Shown here one piece after another: positions 35,593 through 43,253 of a stretch of 43,253 bases of DNA; position 1 is the first letter of the stretch; each line of letters opens with the position of its first letter. Both the position numbers and the translations under genes were made by a program. The notes beneath the pieces were generated by a model. It did not search any database. It was not told the DNA's origin and saw only the letters and a list, made by a program, of their open reading frames with translations. Origin of the DNA: an uncultured Clostridia bacterium (GTDB lineage Bacteria > Bacillota > Clostridia > Oscillospirales > Acutalibacteraceae); the NCBI GenBank assembly GCA_947631835.1, contig CANRMW010000003.1, positions 1 through 43,253 on the forward strand, given 5' to 3'.

Positions 35593-36585
35593 TCACCAGA
35601 GACTGGTCTCGCTGACGTGTCTCGAAATGGTGTTGACCGTGATCAGAAGAATAAAATTGATGACCGTGTTGAAGAGGCCCACAGCTGCGGAAAAGCTGTA
35701 TTGCTGGTGGATGAGGCCCATCTTGTACACATAGGTGGAGATGATCTCCGACGCGCTGAGGTTCAGGTTGTTCTGCAGCAGGAACACCTTCTCGAAGCCG
35801 ACGTTCATGATGCCGCCCGCGTTCATGATGAGCAGGATGATCATCGTCGGCGCCATGCCGGGGATGTCGATGTACCGGATCTTGTCCCACCGGTTCGCGC
35901 CGTCCACCGTCGCCGCCTCATAGAGCGTGACGTCGATGCCGGAAAGCGCCGCGAGGTAGATGATGCTGTCCCAGCCAGTGTGCTGCCAGACGCCGGAAAG
36001 CACATAAATGCTGCTGAACAGCTTCGGCTGGCCGAGCGGATCGACCGGCTTCGCGACCCCGAAGAGATGCGCGATCTGCGCGTAGAGCCCCGTGTTCGGG
36101 TTGAGGAAGACGACGATCATGCCCGCGATGACGACCGTGGAAATGAAGTGCGGCATATAGGTGATGGTCTGCAGCACCTTCTTATACTTTTCGTGCCGGA
36201 TCTGGTTGAGCAGAAGCGCCAGGATGATCGGCATGGGGTATCCGGCGACGAGGCTGTAAATGCTGATGGAAAGCGTGTTCTTCAAGATCGTGCCGAACTG
36301 ATGGCTCGAGAAAAACCGGGTGAAGTTCGCCATGCACACCCATTCGCTGTTCCAAAAGCCCGTGCTCGGCTTGAAGTTCTGAAACGCGATGATGATCCCG
36401 TACATAGGAACGTAACTGAAGATCGCCACCACGAGCACCGCGGGGATCAGGAGCAGATAGAGCGTGCCGTTCTGCCTGAAATCCCTCGCCAGCCGTTCGC
36501 CAAGGGTCTTTTTCCGAATGACGTATTCGCCGCCCTGCGGCGCGGACTGCCGGTCTTTCCGCGATGCTTTCGTACCGTCGCGCAT
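35593..36585 (-). CDS. Carbohydrate ABC transporter permease (LplB-type)
   Basis: The 330-residue permease has about six helices and the EAA loop YEAATVDGANRWDKIRYIDIPG. The frame extends 63 codons upstream, but AGGAG lies 7 bases before the ATG at 36585 and only one base before an in-frame ATG at 36591, so 36585 is preferred; the resulting length equals that of the first LplB-type permease. It is the first gene of the second importer operon, with a consensus promoter about 170 bases upstream. No ATPase gene accompanies it. Confidence 0.92.
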   Translation of the reverse strand: MRDGTKASRKDRQSAPQGGEYVIRKKTLGERLARDFRQNGTLYLLLIPAVLVVAIFSYVPMYGIIIAFQNFKPSTGFWNSEWVCMANFTRFFSSHQFGTILKNTLSISIYSLVAGYPMPIILALLLNQIRHEKYKKVLQTITYMPHFISTVVIAGMIVVFLNPNTGLYAQIAHLFGVAKPVDPLGQPKLFSSIYVLSGVWQHTGWDSIIYLAALSGIDVTLYEAATVDGANRWDKIRYIDIPGMAPTMIILLIMNAGGIMNVGFEKVFLLQNNLNLSASEIISTYVYKMGLIHQQYSFSAAVGLFNTVINFILLITVNTISRHVSETSLW

Positions 36586-36754
36586 ATTCATTCTCCTTTG
36601 CTTTTCTGGATTTCTCCGCCTGCCCGGCGACACGGCGCTGCGTTGTCCGCGCGTTCGGACTCCTCCCCAAAAGAAGTCCCCCGTCCCGCGCCTTGCGAAA
36701 GCGGTCTGCCGGATGCGTTCGGTGCGCGGGAGCCTGCCAGGTTTTGATGGACTT

Positions 36755-36784
36755 ATTGTAGCAGACGTGCGCAAAAACTGTCAA
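36755..36784 (-). promoter_or_regulatory. Promoter of the second importer operon
   Basis: On the minus strand TTGACA (36779-36784), an 18-base spacer and TACAAT (36755-36760). The operon leader is about 160 bases and has no recognised fold. Confidence 0.8.
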
Positions 36785-36787
36785 TCT

Positions 36788-36799
36788 TGAATATTTTCA
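36788..36799. promoter_or_regulatory. Palindrome next to the importer promoter, possible operator
   Basis: TGAATATTTTCA, nearly palindromic (TGAA...TTCA), lies 4 bases upstream of the -35 of the importer promoter, a typical activator position. The rest of the 36586-37089 gap holds only the two promoters and a leader hairpin. Confidence 0.3.
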
Positions 36800-36988
36800 C
36801 GCGGTTTGCATCCATTCTTTTGTTGTCTTCGCAGAAAAGAATGCGCTTTCGTGAAAAATCGGAATAGATTTTCCCGCTTCCCCCATTTTCGGGAACTTAT
36901 TTTCAAAGTTTGAATAAAGCGTCAAAACTTGCAGCGGACACGGCGCAGATCCCGACAAAATTTCATGGCCCGCCGCAAAAAAAGCGGA

Positions 36989-37017
36989 TTGTCTTCCTTT
37001 TTCCCGCATGCTATAAT
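36989..37017 (+). promoter_or_regulatory. Promoter of the glycyl radical enzyme operon
   Basis: TTGTCT (36989-36994), a 17-base spacer and TATAAT (37012-37017) with a TGC extension. It is divergent from the importer promoter 205 bases away. Confidence 0.8.
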
Positions 37018-37028
37018 CAGAACGAAGG

Positions 37029-37049
37029 GGCCCCGGGCGAAGCGGGGCC
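37029..37049 (+). other. Leader hairpin of the glycyl radical enzyme operon
   Basis: GGCCCCG pairs with CGGGGCC around a 7-base loop just after the transcription start; TTTTT follows only 15 bases later, so it is not a standard terminator. Confidence 0.4.
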
Positions 37050-37089
37050 GGACCGTCACAACGTTTTTAAGGGGAAGGAGTGCCCGCCC

Positions 37090-39117
37090 ATGCCGTTTGC
37101 GCCGGACACCGTGTGGAAAAAAGAGAAAAATGCGGGCCTTGTGGTGGGGAACGCCGCGCTTGCGGCGGACGTCTCCCCCAGCGGCCGGATGTTTCAGCGG
37201 ATCCTCGTCAATCCGCCCTGTTTTGAAGAGGGGAAAAACGGGATCGCCCCGGCCGGGGAATCGGGATGGTTTTTCACCGTAGACGGCGAGACCCTGCCGG
37301 ACGCCGCGCTCGAATGGGAGGTCCTCGAGCGGGACTACCCGCGCTTTCGGGACCGCGCGGCGCTTCCCGGGGGGATCACTGTGGAGCGCACGGCCTTCGC
37401 GCCGATCGCCGTCAACGATACGGAGCCGATGTTCCTGCCCGCGATCCTGATGTCTTTGCGGTTTTCCGGAGACCTCGCGGCGCACCGCGTGACCGCCGCG
37501 TTTCTCTGGCTGCTGCCGGACGCCCTCTGCGGCGAGGCGCTGCCGAGCGCTCCGGCGTTTCGCGCGCTCGAACACTGTGCGGTCGCGGAGCGCGGCTGCG
37601 CCTTTGTCGGGATGTGCGGCGGCGATGATCCGCACACCGCCGGCGGCGGCACGCTCGGCCTTGCGGCCTCCCTGCCCGCCGTGTGCGGCGATGCGGAGCT
37701 GCGGTGCTGGTTCGGCGTTTTGACGCCGGAGCACCGGTTCCGCGCGCACGCGGATTCCGCCGCAGAGCTGAGCGAGACGGTCTCCCGCGATTTCGAATCC
37801 CTCGCCGCTCTGCTGGAGGAATGGATCGCCTGCGTCCCGAACACGGGCGACGAACAGATCCTTCGCTACACGCGCTGGTATATGCAGGCCGCCGTGATGC
37901 TCACGAAGGCGGACGCCGCGGGGCGCGTCATCACGATGGGATACCGCGAGCTCAACCAGCGGGATTCCTTCTGGACGAGCTATCTGCACCTCGCCTTCTG
38001 GCCCGCGCTGGAGCAGACCATGATCCGGGAATCCTGCCTTTGGCAGCGGCCGAACGGAAAGATCCCCACGACGATCTACCCGAAGTACGAGCGTCAGCGG
38101 GACATCGACATCAACGAATATTTCTGCCTGCGGATCGGCCGGTATTACCGCTACCACCGCGATCTGCCGTTCCTGCGCTTCTGCTGGCCGTATTTTGAGC
38201 GCGCCGTCTGCTTCCTGCATTCGATGGACCGCGACGGCGACGGCCTCCCGGAGCAGGCGCCCCCCGAGGATCCCCTGTGCTTCTGGGCGGACTGGAAGGA
38301 CGTGAAGGGCGTGATCGGGCGGAAGCTCGCGCCGCACTTCGTTCTGCTCTGGCTCGCCGTCCTCAAAGAGGGCGCGTTCCTCGCGAACGCCCTCGGGGAC
38401 AAGGAAGCCGCCGCGCGGTACGAAGCCGACTTTGCCCGCGCCGAGCATCAGGCAAACCTCCCCGTGGAGGCGGGCGGGCTATGGCAGAACGACCATTACG
38501 CGGAGGTCTGGTACGACGGCCGGAACGCGCCGGAGCTTTTGATCGACCAGACCGTCGGCATGGCGTTCGGCGTCGTGCCGAAGGACCGCGCCGAGCGCAT
38601 CCGAAAGGCGCTGGAACGCGGCGAGCAGGCGGCGGGCATCCCGGAGACCTATCCCTTCCGCGAAGAGATGGAGTACGCCCCCGGAGAATACCACAACGGC
38701 GGGATCTGGCCGTTCCTCGTGTTCTGCGACTGTCTCGGCCGCTATCTGGACGGAGACGCGAAGGACGCGGAGCGGCTCATCCGAAAGATCGGACTTTGGG
38801 ATCTGGAAAAGCCGGGGGACTGGGCGCCCAACGAGTATCTGAACGGCCGCACGATGGAGAACCGCGGCTTTGAGGTGCAGGGCTGGTCCTCGGCGCTGTT
38901 CGGCGCTTTGACGCACGGCGCGTTCCCGTTTTCCTGGGAGGGAAACGGTCTGCGGCTCGAGGTCTGTGTGCCGGACCGGGATTTTTGCACGAAGCTCGTT
39001 CTGCCCCAGCCGTTCGGCGTCACGGAGATCGGCAGAAAGAACGGCGTTCTGTATTACAACGCGCCGCCGGGCCTGCGCCTTACGCTCTGCGAAGGCCCCG
39101 CCGCGCAAAGGGGGTAG
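37090..39117 (+). CDS. (alpha/alpha)6-barrel glycosidase or phosphorylase-like enzyme
   Basis: The 675-residue protein has an N-terminal beta-rich part (about 1-235) and an (alpha/alpha)6 barrel. Conserved-looking acidic segments are RELNQRDSFW (Asp292), MDRDGDGLPE, FWADWKDVKG (Asp401), IDQTVGMAFG, EYHNGGIWPF and PNEYLNGRTMENRG (Glu582). These recall amylo-alpha-1,6-glucosidase, GH116 and GH94-type enzymes; the exact family is uncertain. It has no signal peptide, so it is cytoplasmic. The start at 37090 follows AAGGAG at 9 bases; the open frame further upstream overlaps the promoter. It is the first gene of a four-gene operon, with the activase 4 bases after its stop. Confidence 0.8.
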   Translation: MPFAPDTVWKKEKNAGLVVGNAALAADVSPSGRMFQRILVNPPCFEEGKNGIAPAGESGWFFTVDGETLPDAALEWEVLERDYPRFRDRAALPGGITVERTAFAPIAVNDTEPMFLPAILMSLRFSGDLAAHRVTAAFLWLLPDALCGEALPSAPAFRALEHCAVAERGCAFVGMCGGDDPHTAGGGTLGLAASLPAVCGDAELRCWFGVLTPEHRFRAHADSAAELSETVSRDFESLAALLEEWIACVPNTGDEQILRYTRWYMQAAVMLTKADAAGRVITMGYRELNQRDSFWTSYLHLAFWPALEQTMIRESCLWQRPNGKIPTTIYPKYERQRDIDINEYFCLRIGRYYRYHRDLPFLRFCWPYFERAVCFLHSMDRDGDGLPEQAPPEDPLCFWADWKDVKGVIGRKLAPHFVLLWLAVLKEGAFLANALGDKEAAARYEADFARAEHQANLPVEAGGLWQNDHYAEVWYDGRNAPELLIDQTVGMAFGVVPKDRAERIRKALERGEQAAGIPETYPFREEMEYAPGEYHNGGIWPFLVFCDCLGRYLDGDAKDAERLIRKIGLWDLEKPGDWAPNEYLNGRTMENRGFEVQGWSSALFGALTHGAFPFSWEGNGLRLEVCVPDRDFCTKLVLPQPFGVTEIGRKNGVLYYNAPPGLRLTLCEGPAAQRG

Positions 39118-39121
39118 GCGT

Positions 39122-40003
39122 ATGCGGGGGATCTATACGAACATCCAGCCGTTTTCCATTCACGACGGGCCGGGCATCCGCACCACCGTCTTCCTGAAGG
39201 GCTGCGCCATGCGCTGCGCGTGGTGCCACAACCCGGAGGATATGCGCCCTAAGCCGGAGATCCAGTTTTTTCCGCGAAAATGCGTCGGCTGCGGCGCGTG
39301 CCTTTCGGCCTGCCCGGCGGCGGAAAACGGGAAGACCGCGCTGGAGCTGCACCGGTGCACGGGCTGCGGCGCGTGCGCGCGGACCTGCTACGCGGAGGTG
39401 CGCGTCCTGACGGGAAAATACATCGAAAGCGAGGAGCTCGTCCCGCTCCTTGAAGCGGACCGGGCGCTGTACCGCCGGTCCGGCGGCGGCGTCACCTTTT
39501 CGGGAGGGGAGCCGCTGCTCCAGCCCGATTTTCTCGCGGAATGCCTCGAACGCCTTCAAAACGACGGGATCCACACGGCGGTGGAGACCGCGCTGTTCGT
39601 CTCCGAAGCGGTGCTCGACAGGATCCGGCCGGATCTCATGATCTGCGATCTCAAATCCATGGATCCCGCGGCGCTCTTGGAATCGACGGGCGGCGACGCG
39701 GCGCTGATCCTCTCGAACCTTCGGCGGGTCGCCGCACGGGGCGCGCCGTTTTGGGTGCGCACGCCGCTGATCCCGGGCTTCAACGACACCGAGGACGACA
39801 TGGCGCGCATGGCGGAATTTGTCACGGGCCTCCCGCATATCCCCTTTGTGGAGCTGCTCGCGTTCCACAACTACTGCGCGGGAAAATACGCGAGCCTTTC
39901 CCGGCCCTTCCCGGCGGAGGGGCTTGTCCCGCCCGACATGGAGCACCGGCAGGCGCTCGCGGCGGTCTGGGAAAAATACGGCATTACTGTAAAATGGAAA
40001 TAA
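39122..40003 (+). CDS. Glycyl radical enzyme activating enzyme (radical SAM)
   Basis: The 293-residue protein has the radical SAM cluster motif CxxxCxxC (Cys28, 32, 35) after the activase signature SIHDGPGIRTTVFLKG. Two extra ferredoxin-like four-cysteine sets follow (54, 57, 60, 64 and 79, 82, 85, 89), as in activases of glycyl radical dehydratases and decarboxylases but not in PflA. It cleaves S-adenosylmethionine to place a radical on the glycine of its partner, encoded 15 bases downstream. The TFSGGEPLLQ segment is the usual SAM-binding GGE motif. Confidence 0.95.
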   Translation: MRGIYTNIQPFSIHDGPGIRTTVFLKGCAMRCAWCHNPEDMRPKPEIQFFPRKCVGCGACLSACPAAENGKTALELHRCTGCGACARTCYAEVRVLTGKYIESEELVPLLEADRALYRRSGGGVTFSGGEPLLQPDFLAECLERLQNDGIHTAVETALFVSEAVLDRIRPDLMICDLKSMDPAALLESTGGDAALILSNLRRVAARGAPFWVRTPLIPGFNDTEDDMARMAEFVTGLPHIPFVELLAFHNYCAGKYASLSRPFPAEGLVPPDMEHRQALAAVWEKYGITVKWK

Positions 40004-40018
40004 AGGAGTGTCAGAGGC

Positions 40019-42193
40019 ATGGATGAACGCATCGTCTCCCTACGGGAACGCGCTTATGAAAACGGAAGGAACAGCGACCACGGCGTCCGCAATATGCTGT
40101 TCGGGCGCGCGCTCTACGAATACCGCAAGACCACGTGCCACAACGTCAAGCGGGCGCAGATCGACAGCTACATTCTGGAGCACTATCCGGTCGCCATCGA
40201 CAGCGAGGAGTGGATCTGCGGGCGGTTCGAGGTGATCCGGCCCCGCACGGAGGAGGAACAGGCCGAGCGCGAAAAGTGGATCCAGTTCTGGCGCGACTCC
40301 CCCGCGCTGGACGGCTCGGACGGCAGCGGGACCGGGCACCGGGTCATCGATTTCGAAAAGCTGCTCGCCGTCGGCGTCGAGGGGTATCTGGAGGAGATCG
40401 ACCGGCGCGAGAAAGCCGTCACCTTTGACGACCCCGAGGCGATCCGCAAGCTGAACTTTTACAAGGCCTCCCGCATCGAGCTGAACGGCCTGCTCCGGTT
40501 CGCCGAGCGGTACGAGGCGGCGCTGCGGGAACGGGCCGCTTCGGAGCCGGACAGCGCGCGCCGGGAAGAATACGCGCGGATGGCTGAAAACTTTGCGAAC
40601 GTGCCGCGCCGCCCCGCCCGCGACTTTTATGAGGCGATCCAATGTATTTGGTTCGTGGAATTTGTCGCGTGCCTGCTCATCGACACGGTCCTCACCGGCC
40701 GCCCGGACCAGTACCTCTACCCCTTTTATAAGCGCGACATGGAAAACGGAACGCTCACCCGCGCGTTCGCGCTGCGGCTCATCGAGAACCTGTACCTGAA
40801 GCACAACGAGATCTACGACGCGTGGCCGGCCTCGATCATGGTCGGCGGCGTGGACCGCACCGGCGCGCCCGTTTGGAACGAGCTCTCCTATATGATGATC
40901 GAAGCGATCCAGGAAACGGGACTCGTGAACCCCTCCGTCGCCGTATGCTACACCGAGGACATGCCGGAGGACCTGCTCGCGCTGTGCGTGGACACCATTT
41001 CCAAGGGCTTCACGCGGCCCTCGCTCTTCAACGACCGCGTCGTGACGGCCGGCCTGCTGGACGCCGGGGTCTCGCCCGAGGACGCGCGCTACTACATCCA
41101 TAGCACCTGCGTGGAGATCACGCCCATCGGCGCATCGAACATCATGGTCGCGACGCCCTACATCGACCTGTGCAAATCCCTCGAATACATTTTCGGGGAG
41201 GGCAAGGCGCTTTTCGGCGCGGAATGCCGACTGTACGATCCCGTGCGCGTCTCGCTCGACGAGCTCACGGATTTCGACGCGTTCCTTCGCACGGCGAAGG
41301 AGATCATGCGGCAGATCCTCAAGCGGAACATCGCGGACGTGTGCGATTACGCGCAGTACAAGGCGAGCTACACCTCCACGCCGTTCGTCTCCGTCTTCAC
41401 GAAGGACTGTCTCGAAAAGGGCCTGGACGCCTCCGCCGGCGGCGCGCGGTACAATTTTGTGTACCCGTGCTTCCCCGGCTTCCTCACGCTGGTGGATTCG
41501 CTCGCGGCGGTGCGCAAGGCCGTCTATGAGGACGGCGTGCTCACGCTGCGCGAGCTCAGCGCCCTCCTGAAAAACGACTTCGCGGGCGACGAGCGGATGC
41601 ACAGCTACCTCACGAACCGCTGCCCGAAGTTCGGCAACGACGACGACGCGGTGGACCGTCTCGCGGTGGAGCTCTACGATTTCGTCCGGCACGAGCTCTC
41701 GCAGTACCGCATCTGCGTGGGCGGCACATTCCACCCGAGCTACTTCGCGTGGATCATGCACGGCAAGCTCGGCGAACAGGCGGCGGCATCCGCAGACGGC
41801 AGAAAACAGGGGACCGCGCTTTCGGAGTGCCTCGGCGCGGTGCAGGGCATGGACCGGCACGGGCCGTTCGCCGTCATGCGCTCGATCAGCAAGCTGGACC
41901 AGAAATACGGCATCGGCGGCATCGCGACGAACTTCCGCTTCAGCCGTTCGATGCTCGGCACCGAGGCCGGACAGAAGGCGCTGGCCGATTTCATCCGGGT
42001 GTTCATGGAAAACGACTGCTTCGAGATCCAGTTCAACGTCGTGGATCAGGACGTCCTGCTCGAGGCGAAGACCCACCCGGAAAATTACCGCACGCTCATG
42101 GTCCGCGTCGCAGGGTACAGCGATTATTTCGTCGATCTCGACCCCGTGATCCAGGACGAGATCATCCGCCGTTCCGAGCACGGTGAATTTTAA
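40019..42193 (+). CDS. Glycyl radical enzyme of unknown substrate
   Basis: The 724-residue protein belongs to the pyruvate formate-lyase superfamily. The C-terminal radical site MVRVAGYSDYFVDL (Gly699) and the active-site cysteine loop STCVEITPIG (Cys364, Glu366) are both intact. Dehydratases and C-X lyases of this family carry GCVEP, so the Cys-Val-Glu here suggests a dehydratase or lyase rather than PFL, which has Cys-Cys; the flanking Thr and Ile differ. It is shorter than the usual 780-850. AAAGGAG precedes the start. Placed between a glycosidase and its activase upstream and a sugar isomerase-like gene downstream, it probably acts on a sugar-derived compound under strict anaerobiosis; the substrate is not known. 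Confidence 0.93.
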   Translation: MDERIVSLRERAYENGRNSDHGVRNMLFGRALYEYRKTTCHNVKRAQIDSYILEHYPVAIDSEEWICGRFEVIRPRTEEEQAEREKWIQFWRDSPALDGSDGSGTGHRVIDFEKLLAVGVEGYLEEIDRREKAVTFDDPEAIRKLNFYKASRIELNGLLRFAERYEAALRERAASEPDSARREEYARMAENFANVPRRPARDFYEAIQCIWFVEFVACLLIDTVLTGRPDQYLYPFYKRDMENGTLTRAFALRLIENLYLKHNEIYDAWPASIMVGGVDRTGAPVWNELSYMMIEAIQETGLVNPSVAVCYTEDMPEDLLALCVDTISKGFTRPSLFNDRVVTAGLLDAGVSPEDARYYIHSTCVEITPIGASNIMVATPYIDLCKSLEYIFGEGKALFGAECRLYDPVRVSLDELTDFDAFLRTAKEIMRQILKRNIADVCDYAQYKASYTSTPFVSVFTKDCLEKGLDASAGGARYNFVYPCFPGFLTLVDSLAAVRKAVYEDGVLTLRELSALLKNDFAGDERMHSYLTNRCPKFGNDDDAVDRLAVELYDFVRHELSQYRICVGGTFHPSYFAWIMHGKLGEQAAASADGRKQGTALSECLGAVQGMDRHGPFAVMRSISKLDQKYGIGGIATNFRFSRSMLGTEAGQKALADFIRVFMENDCFEIQFNVVDQDVLLEAKTHPENYRTLMVRVAGYSDYFVDLDPVIQDEIIRRSEHGEF

Positions 42194-42198
42194 AAAAA

Positions 42199-42215
42199 GC
42201 GGGCCGCGCGCCCGC
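42199..42215. other. Intergenic hairpin after the glycyl radical enzyme gene
   Basis: GCGGGC/GCCCGC around five bases, just after the stop codon, with an A-run on the 5' side. On the plus strand no T-tract follows at once, so it is more likely an mRNA end-protecting or partial-termination element within the operon. Confidence 0.45.
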
Positions 42216-42250
42216 TTCGGTCAAAATCTTTTTTGGAGGAGAGAAAATCT

Positions 42251-43129
42251 ATGAGAAAACAGATCGACATCGGGACCTGCGTGCCGGGCGGCATCGCCCT
42301 CGAATGGCTGCCTGCGATCGTGCAGCACGGCTTTTCCTGCGTATCCCTCAATTTCCACATGTCCCTCGGCGGGATCGACCTCGAGAAATTCGCGGAACAG
42401 GTCATGCCCATTCTCCGGGAAAACGGCGTTTATGTGGCGTCGCTCGGGTATTACTGCAATCCCATCATGGACGCGTCGCACAAGGAAACGCTCGAACGCT
42501 GCATCGACGCGGCGCCGCTTTTCGGCGCGCCGATGGTCTCGACGTTCGCCGGCGCGTATGAAGGCGAGCCGGTCGAAAAGTCCATGAAAAAGTTCGGCGA
42601 GGTCTTCCGCGAGCTGGCCAAACGCGCTGCGGACCGGGGGCTGCAGATCGCCATCGAAAACTGCCCCATGGGCGGCACATGGCGGCGGGCCACCTGCAAC
42701 ATCGGCTTTAACCCGCGCGCGTGGGAAATGATGTTCAACGAAGTCCCGGCGGAAAACGTCGGGCTGGAATGGGAGCCCGGCCACCAGAGCATCCAGCTCA
42801 TCGACCCCGTGGCGCAGCTTCGGGAATGGGCGCCGACCGGGCGGATCCTGCATCTGCACGGCAAGGACTGCAGCGTGGACCTCGCGGCCGTGGCGAAATA
42901 CGGCGTATACGGCGCGGTGGACTTCGCGCCGCAGCGCACGCCGGGCTTCGGCGACACGGACTGGCGGAAGATCTTCTCCATCCTGTACGCCTCCGGCTAC
43001 GAGGGGAACATCTGCATCGAGGGCTACCACGACCCGGTGTACAACGACGAATGGGAGATGACGGCGCAGCTCCACGCCCTCAGGTATCTGGACTGGTGCC
43101 GCGGCGGGGAGTACGTTCCGAACCCCTGA
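42251..43129 (+). CDS. Sugar phosphate isomerase/epimerase family TIM barrel
   Basis: The 292-residue protein has the xylose-isomerase-like TIM-barrel layout with metal-ligand candidates Glu136 (IAIENCPMG), Glu175 and His178 (LEWEPGHQS), His203 (HLHGKD) and Glu257 (CIEGYH). Such proteins isomerise, epimerise or dehydrate keto-sugars and inositols. The start at 42251 follows GGAGGAG at 9 bases; a TTG upstream at 42233 would overlap this site. It is the last gene of the glycyl radical enzyme operon, so it could prepare the substrate or process the product of that enzyme. It differs clearly from the related gene at 9868-10767. Confidence 0.88.
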   Translation: MRKQIDIGTCVPGGIALEWLPAIVQHGFSCVSLNFHMSLGGIDLEKFAEQVMPILRENGVYVASLGYYCNPIMDASHKETLERCIDAAPLFGAPMVSTFAGAYEGEPVEKSMKKFGEVFRELAKRAADRGLQIAIENCPMGGTWRRATCNIGFNPRAWEMMFNEVPAENVGLEWEPGHQSIQLIDPVAQLREWAPTGRILHLHGKDCSVDLAAVAKYGVYGAVDFAPQRTPGFGDTDWRKIFSILYASGYEGNICIEGYHDPVYNDEWEMTAQLHALRYLDWCRGGEYVPNP

Positions 43130-43216
43130 AATCCCCAAAGCCGCGCGCGGCCAGCCATCCACGCAGTCTGCCGTCCGCGCGGCCGCGCAGCACAACCGAA
43201 ATCCCGTTTCCTCCTA

Positions 43217-43253
43217 AACCGGAGTCCCCGACCACAAGTCGGGGACTCCGGTT
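43217..43253 (+). terminator. Terminator hairpin at the window end
   Basis: A perfect 16-bp stem (43217-43232 with 43238-43253) around CACAA fills the last bases of the window; any T-tract lies beyond it. Bases 43130-43216 hold no recognised gene. Confidence 0.7.

Noticed and set aside
36586..36774. N-terminal extension of the LplB-type permease
   Set aside because: It crosses the promoter region and adds basic sequence absent from the similar permease at 24800-25792.

Overview
The window is about 43 kb of GC-rich DNA with an almost uninterrupted run of protein genes. It comes most plausibly from an anaerobic, high-GC member of the Clostridia (Bacillota), such as a gut Oscillospirales- or Christensenellales-type lineage. 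The reasons are the sigma-A type promoters (TTGACA/TATAAT-like), the strong AGGAGG ribosome binding sites, an ECF-type vitamin transporter component, Lpl/Ytc-type carbohydrate importers without their own ATPase, membrane-anchored AraC regulators and an oxygen-sensitive glycyl radical enzyme. This placement is inference; there is no 16S gene, and I saw no tRNA, rRNA, CRISPR array, insertion sequence or phage gene.

Left part (1-18.7 kb), housekeeping and transport: rpsT (-); an aldose 1-epimerase-like gene; a structured intergenic block of about 470 bp; a heterodimeric ABC exporter pair; a MATE/DMT transporter pair; nagB; and an ECF S component behind a long attenuator-like leader. Then a minus-strand group of ilvB-ilvN, an orphan barrel protein, a HAD phosphatase and a sugar-phosphate isomerase-like protein. 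Next come a split threonine/serine exporter with an RluA-type pseudouridine synthase, a DUF3237-like protein and a Gfo/Idh/MocA oxidoreductase.

Right part (18.7-43.2 kb), a carbohydrate utilisation region: a minus-strand operon carries two permeases, a lipoprotein binding protein, a GH5 enzyme and a carboxylesterase. It is followed upstream by a regulator that fuses AraC to a GH39-like domain lacking one catalytic motif, and by a GH63-like gene interrupted by an in-frame amber codon. A divergent membrane-bound AraC regulator (+) lies between this and a second importer operon (-). The window ends with a plus-strand operon of an (alpha/alpha)6-barrel glycosidase or phosphorylase-like enzyme, a glycyl radical enzyme activase, its glycyl radical enzyme and a TIM-barrel sugar isomerase-like protein.

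How it fits together (inference): two ABC importers bring in oligosaccharides; enzymes without signal peptides (GH5, esterase, GH63-like, barrel hydrolase) process them in the cytoplasm; sugar isomerases and oxidoreductases convert the products; and a glycyl radical enzyme of unknown substrate performs an anaerobic radical step in the same operon as a glycosidase. The coupling of the radical enzyme to glycan processing is the best candidate in this window for an undescribed system.
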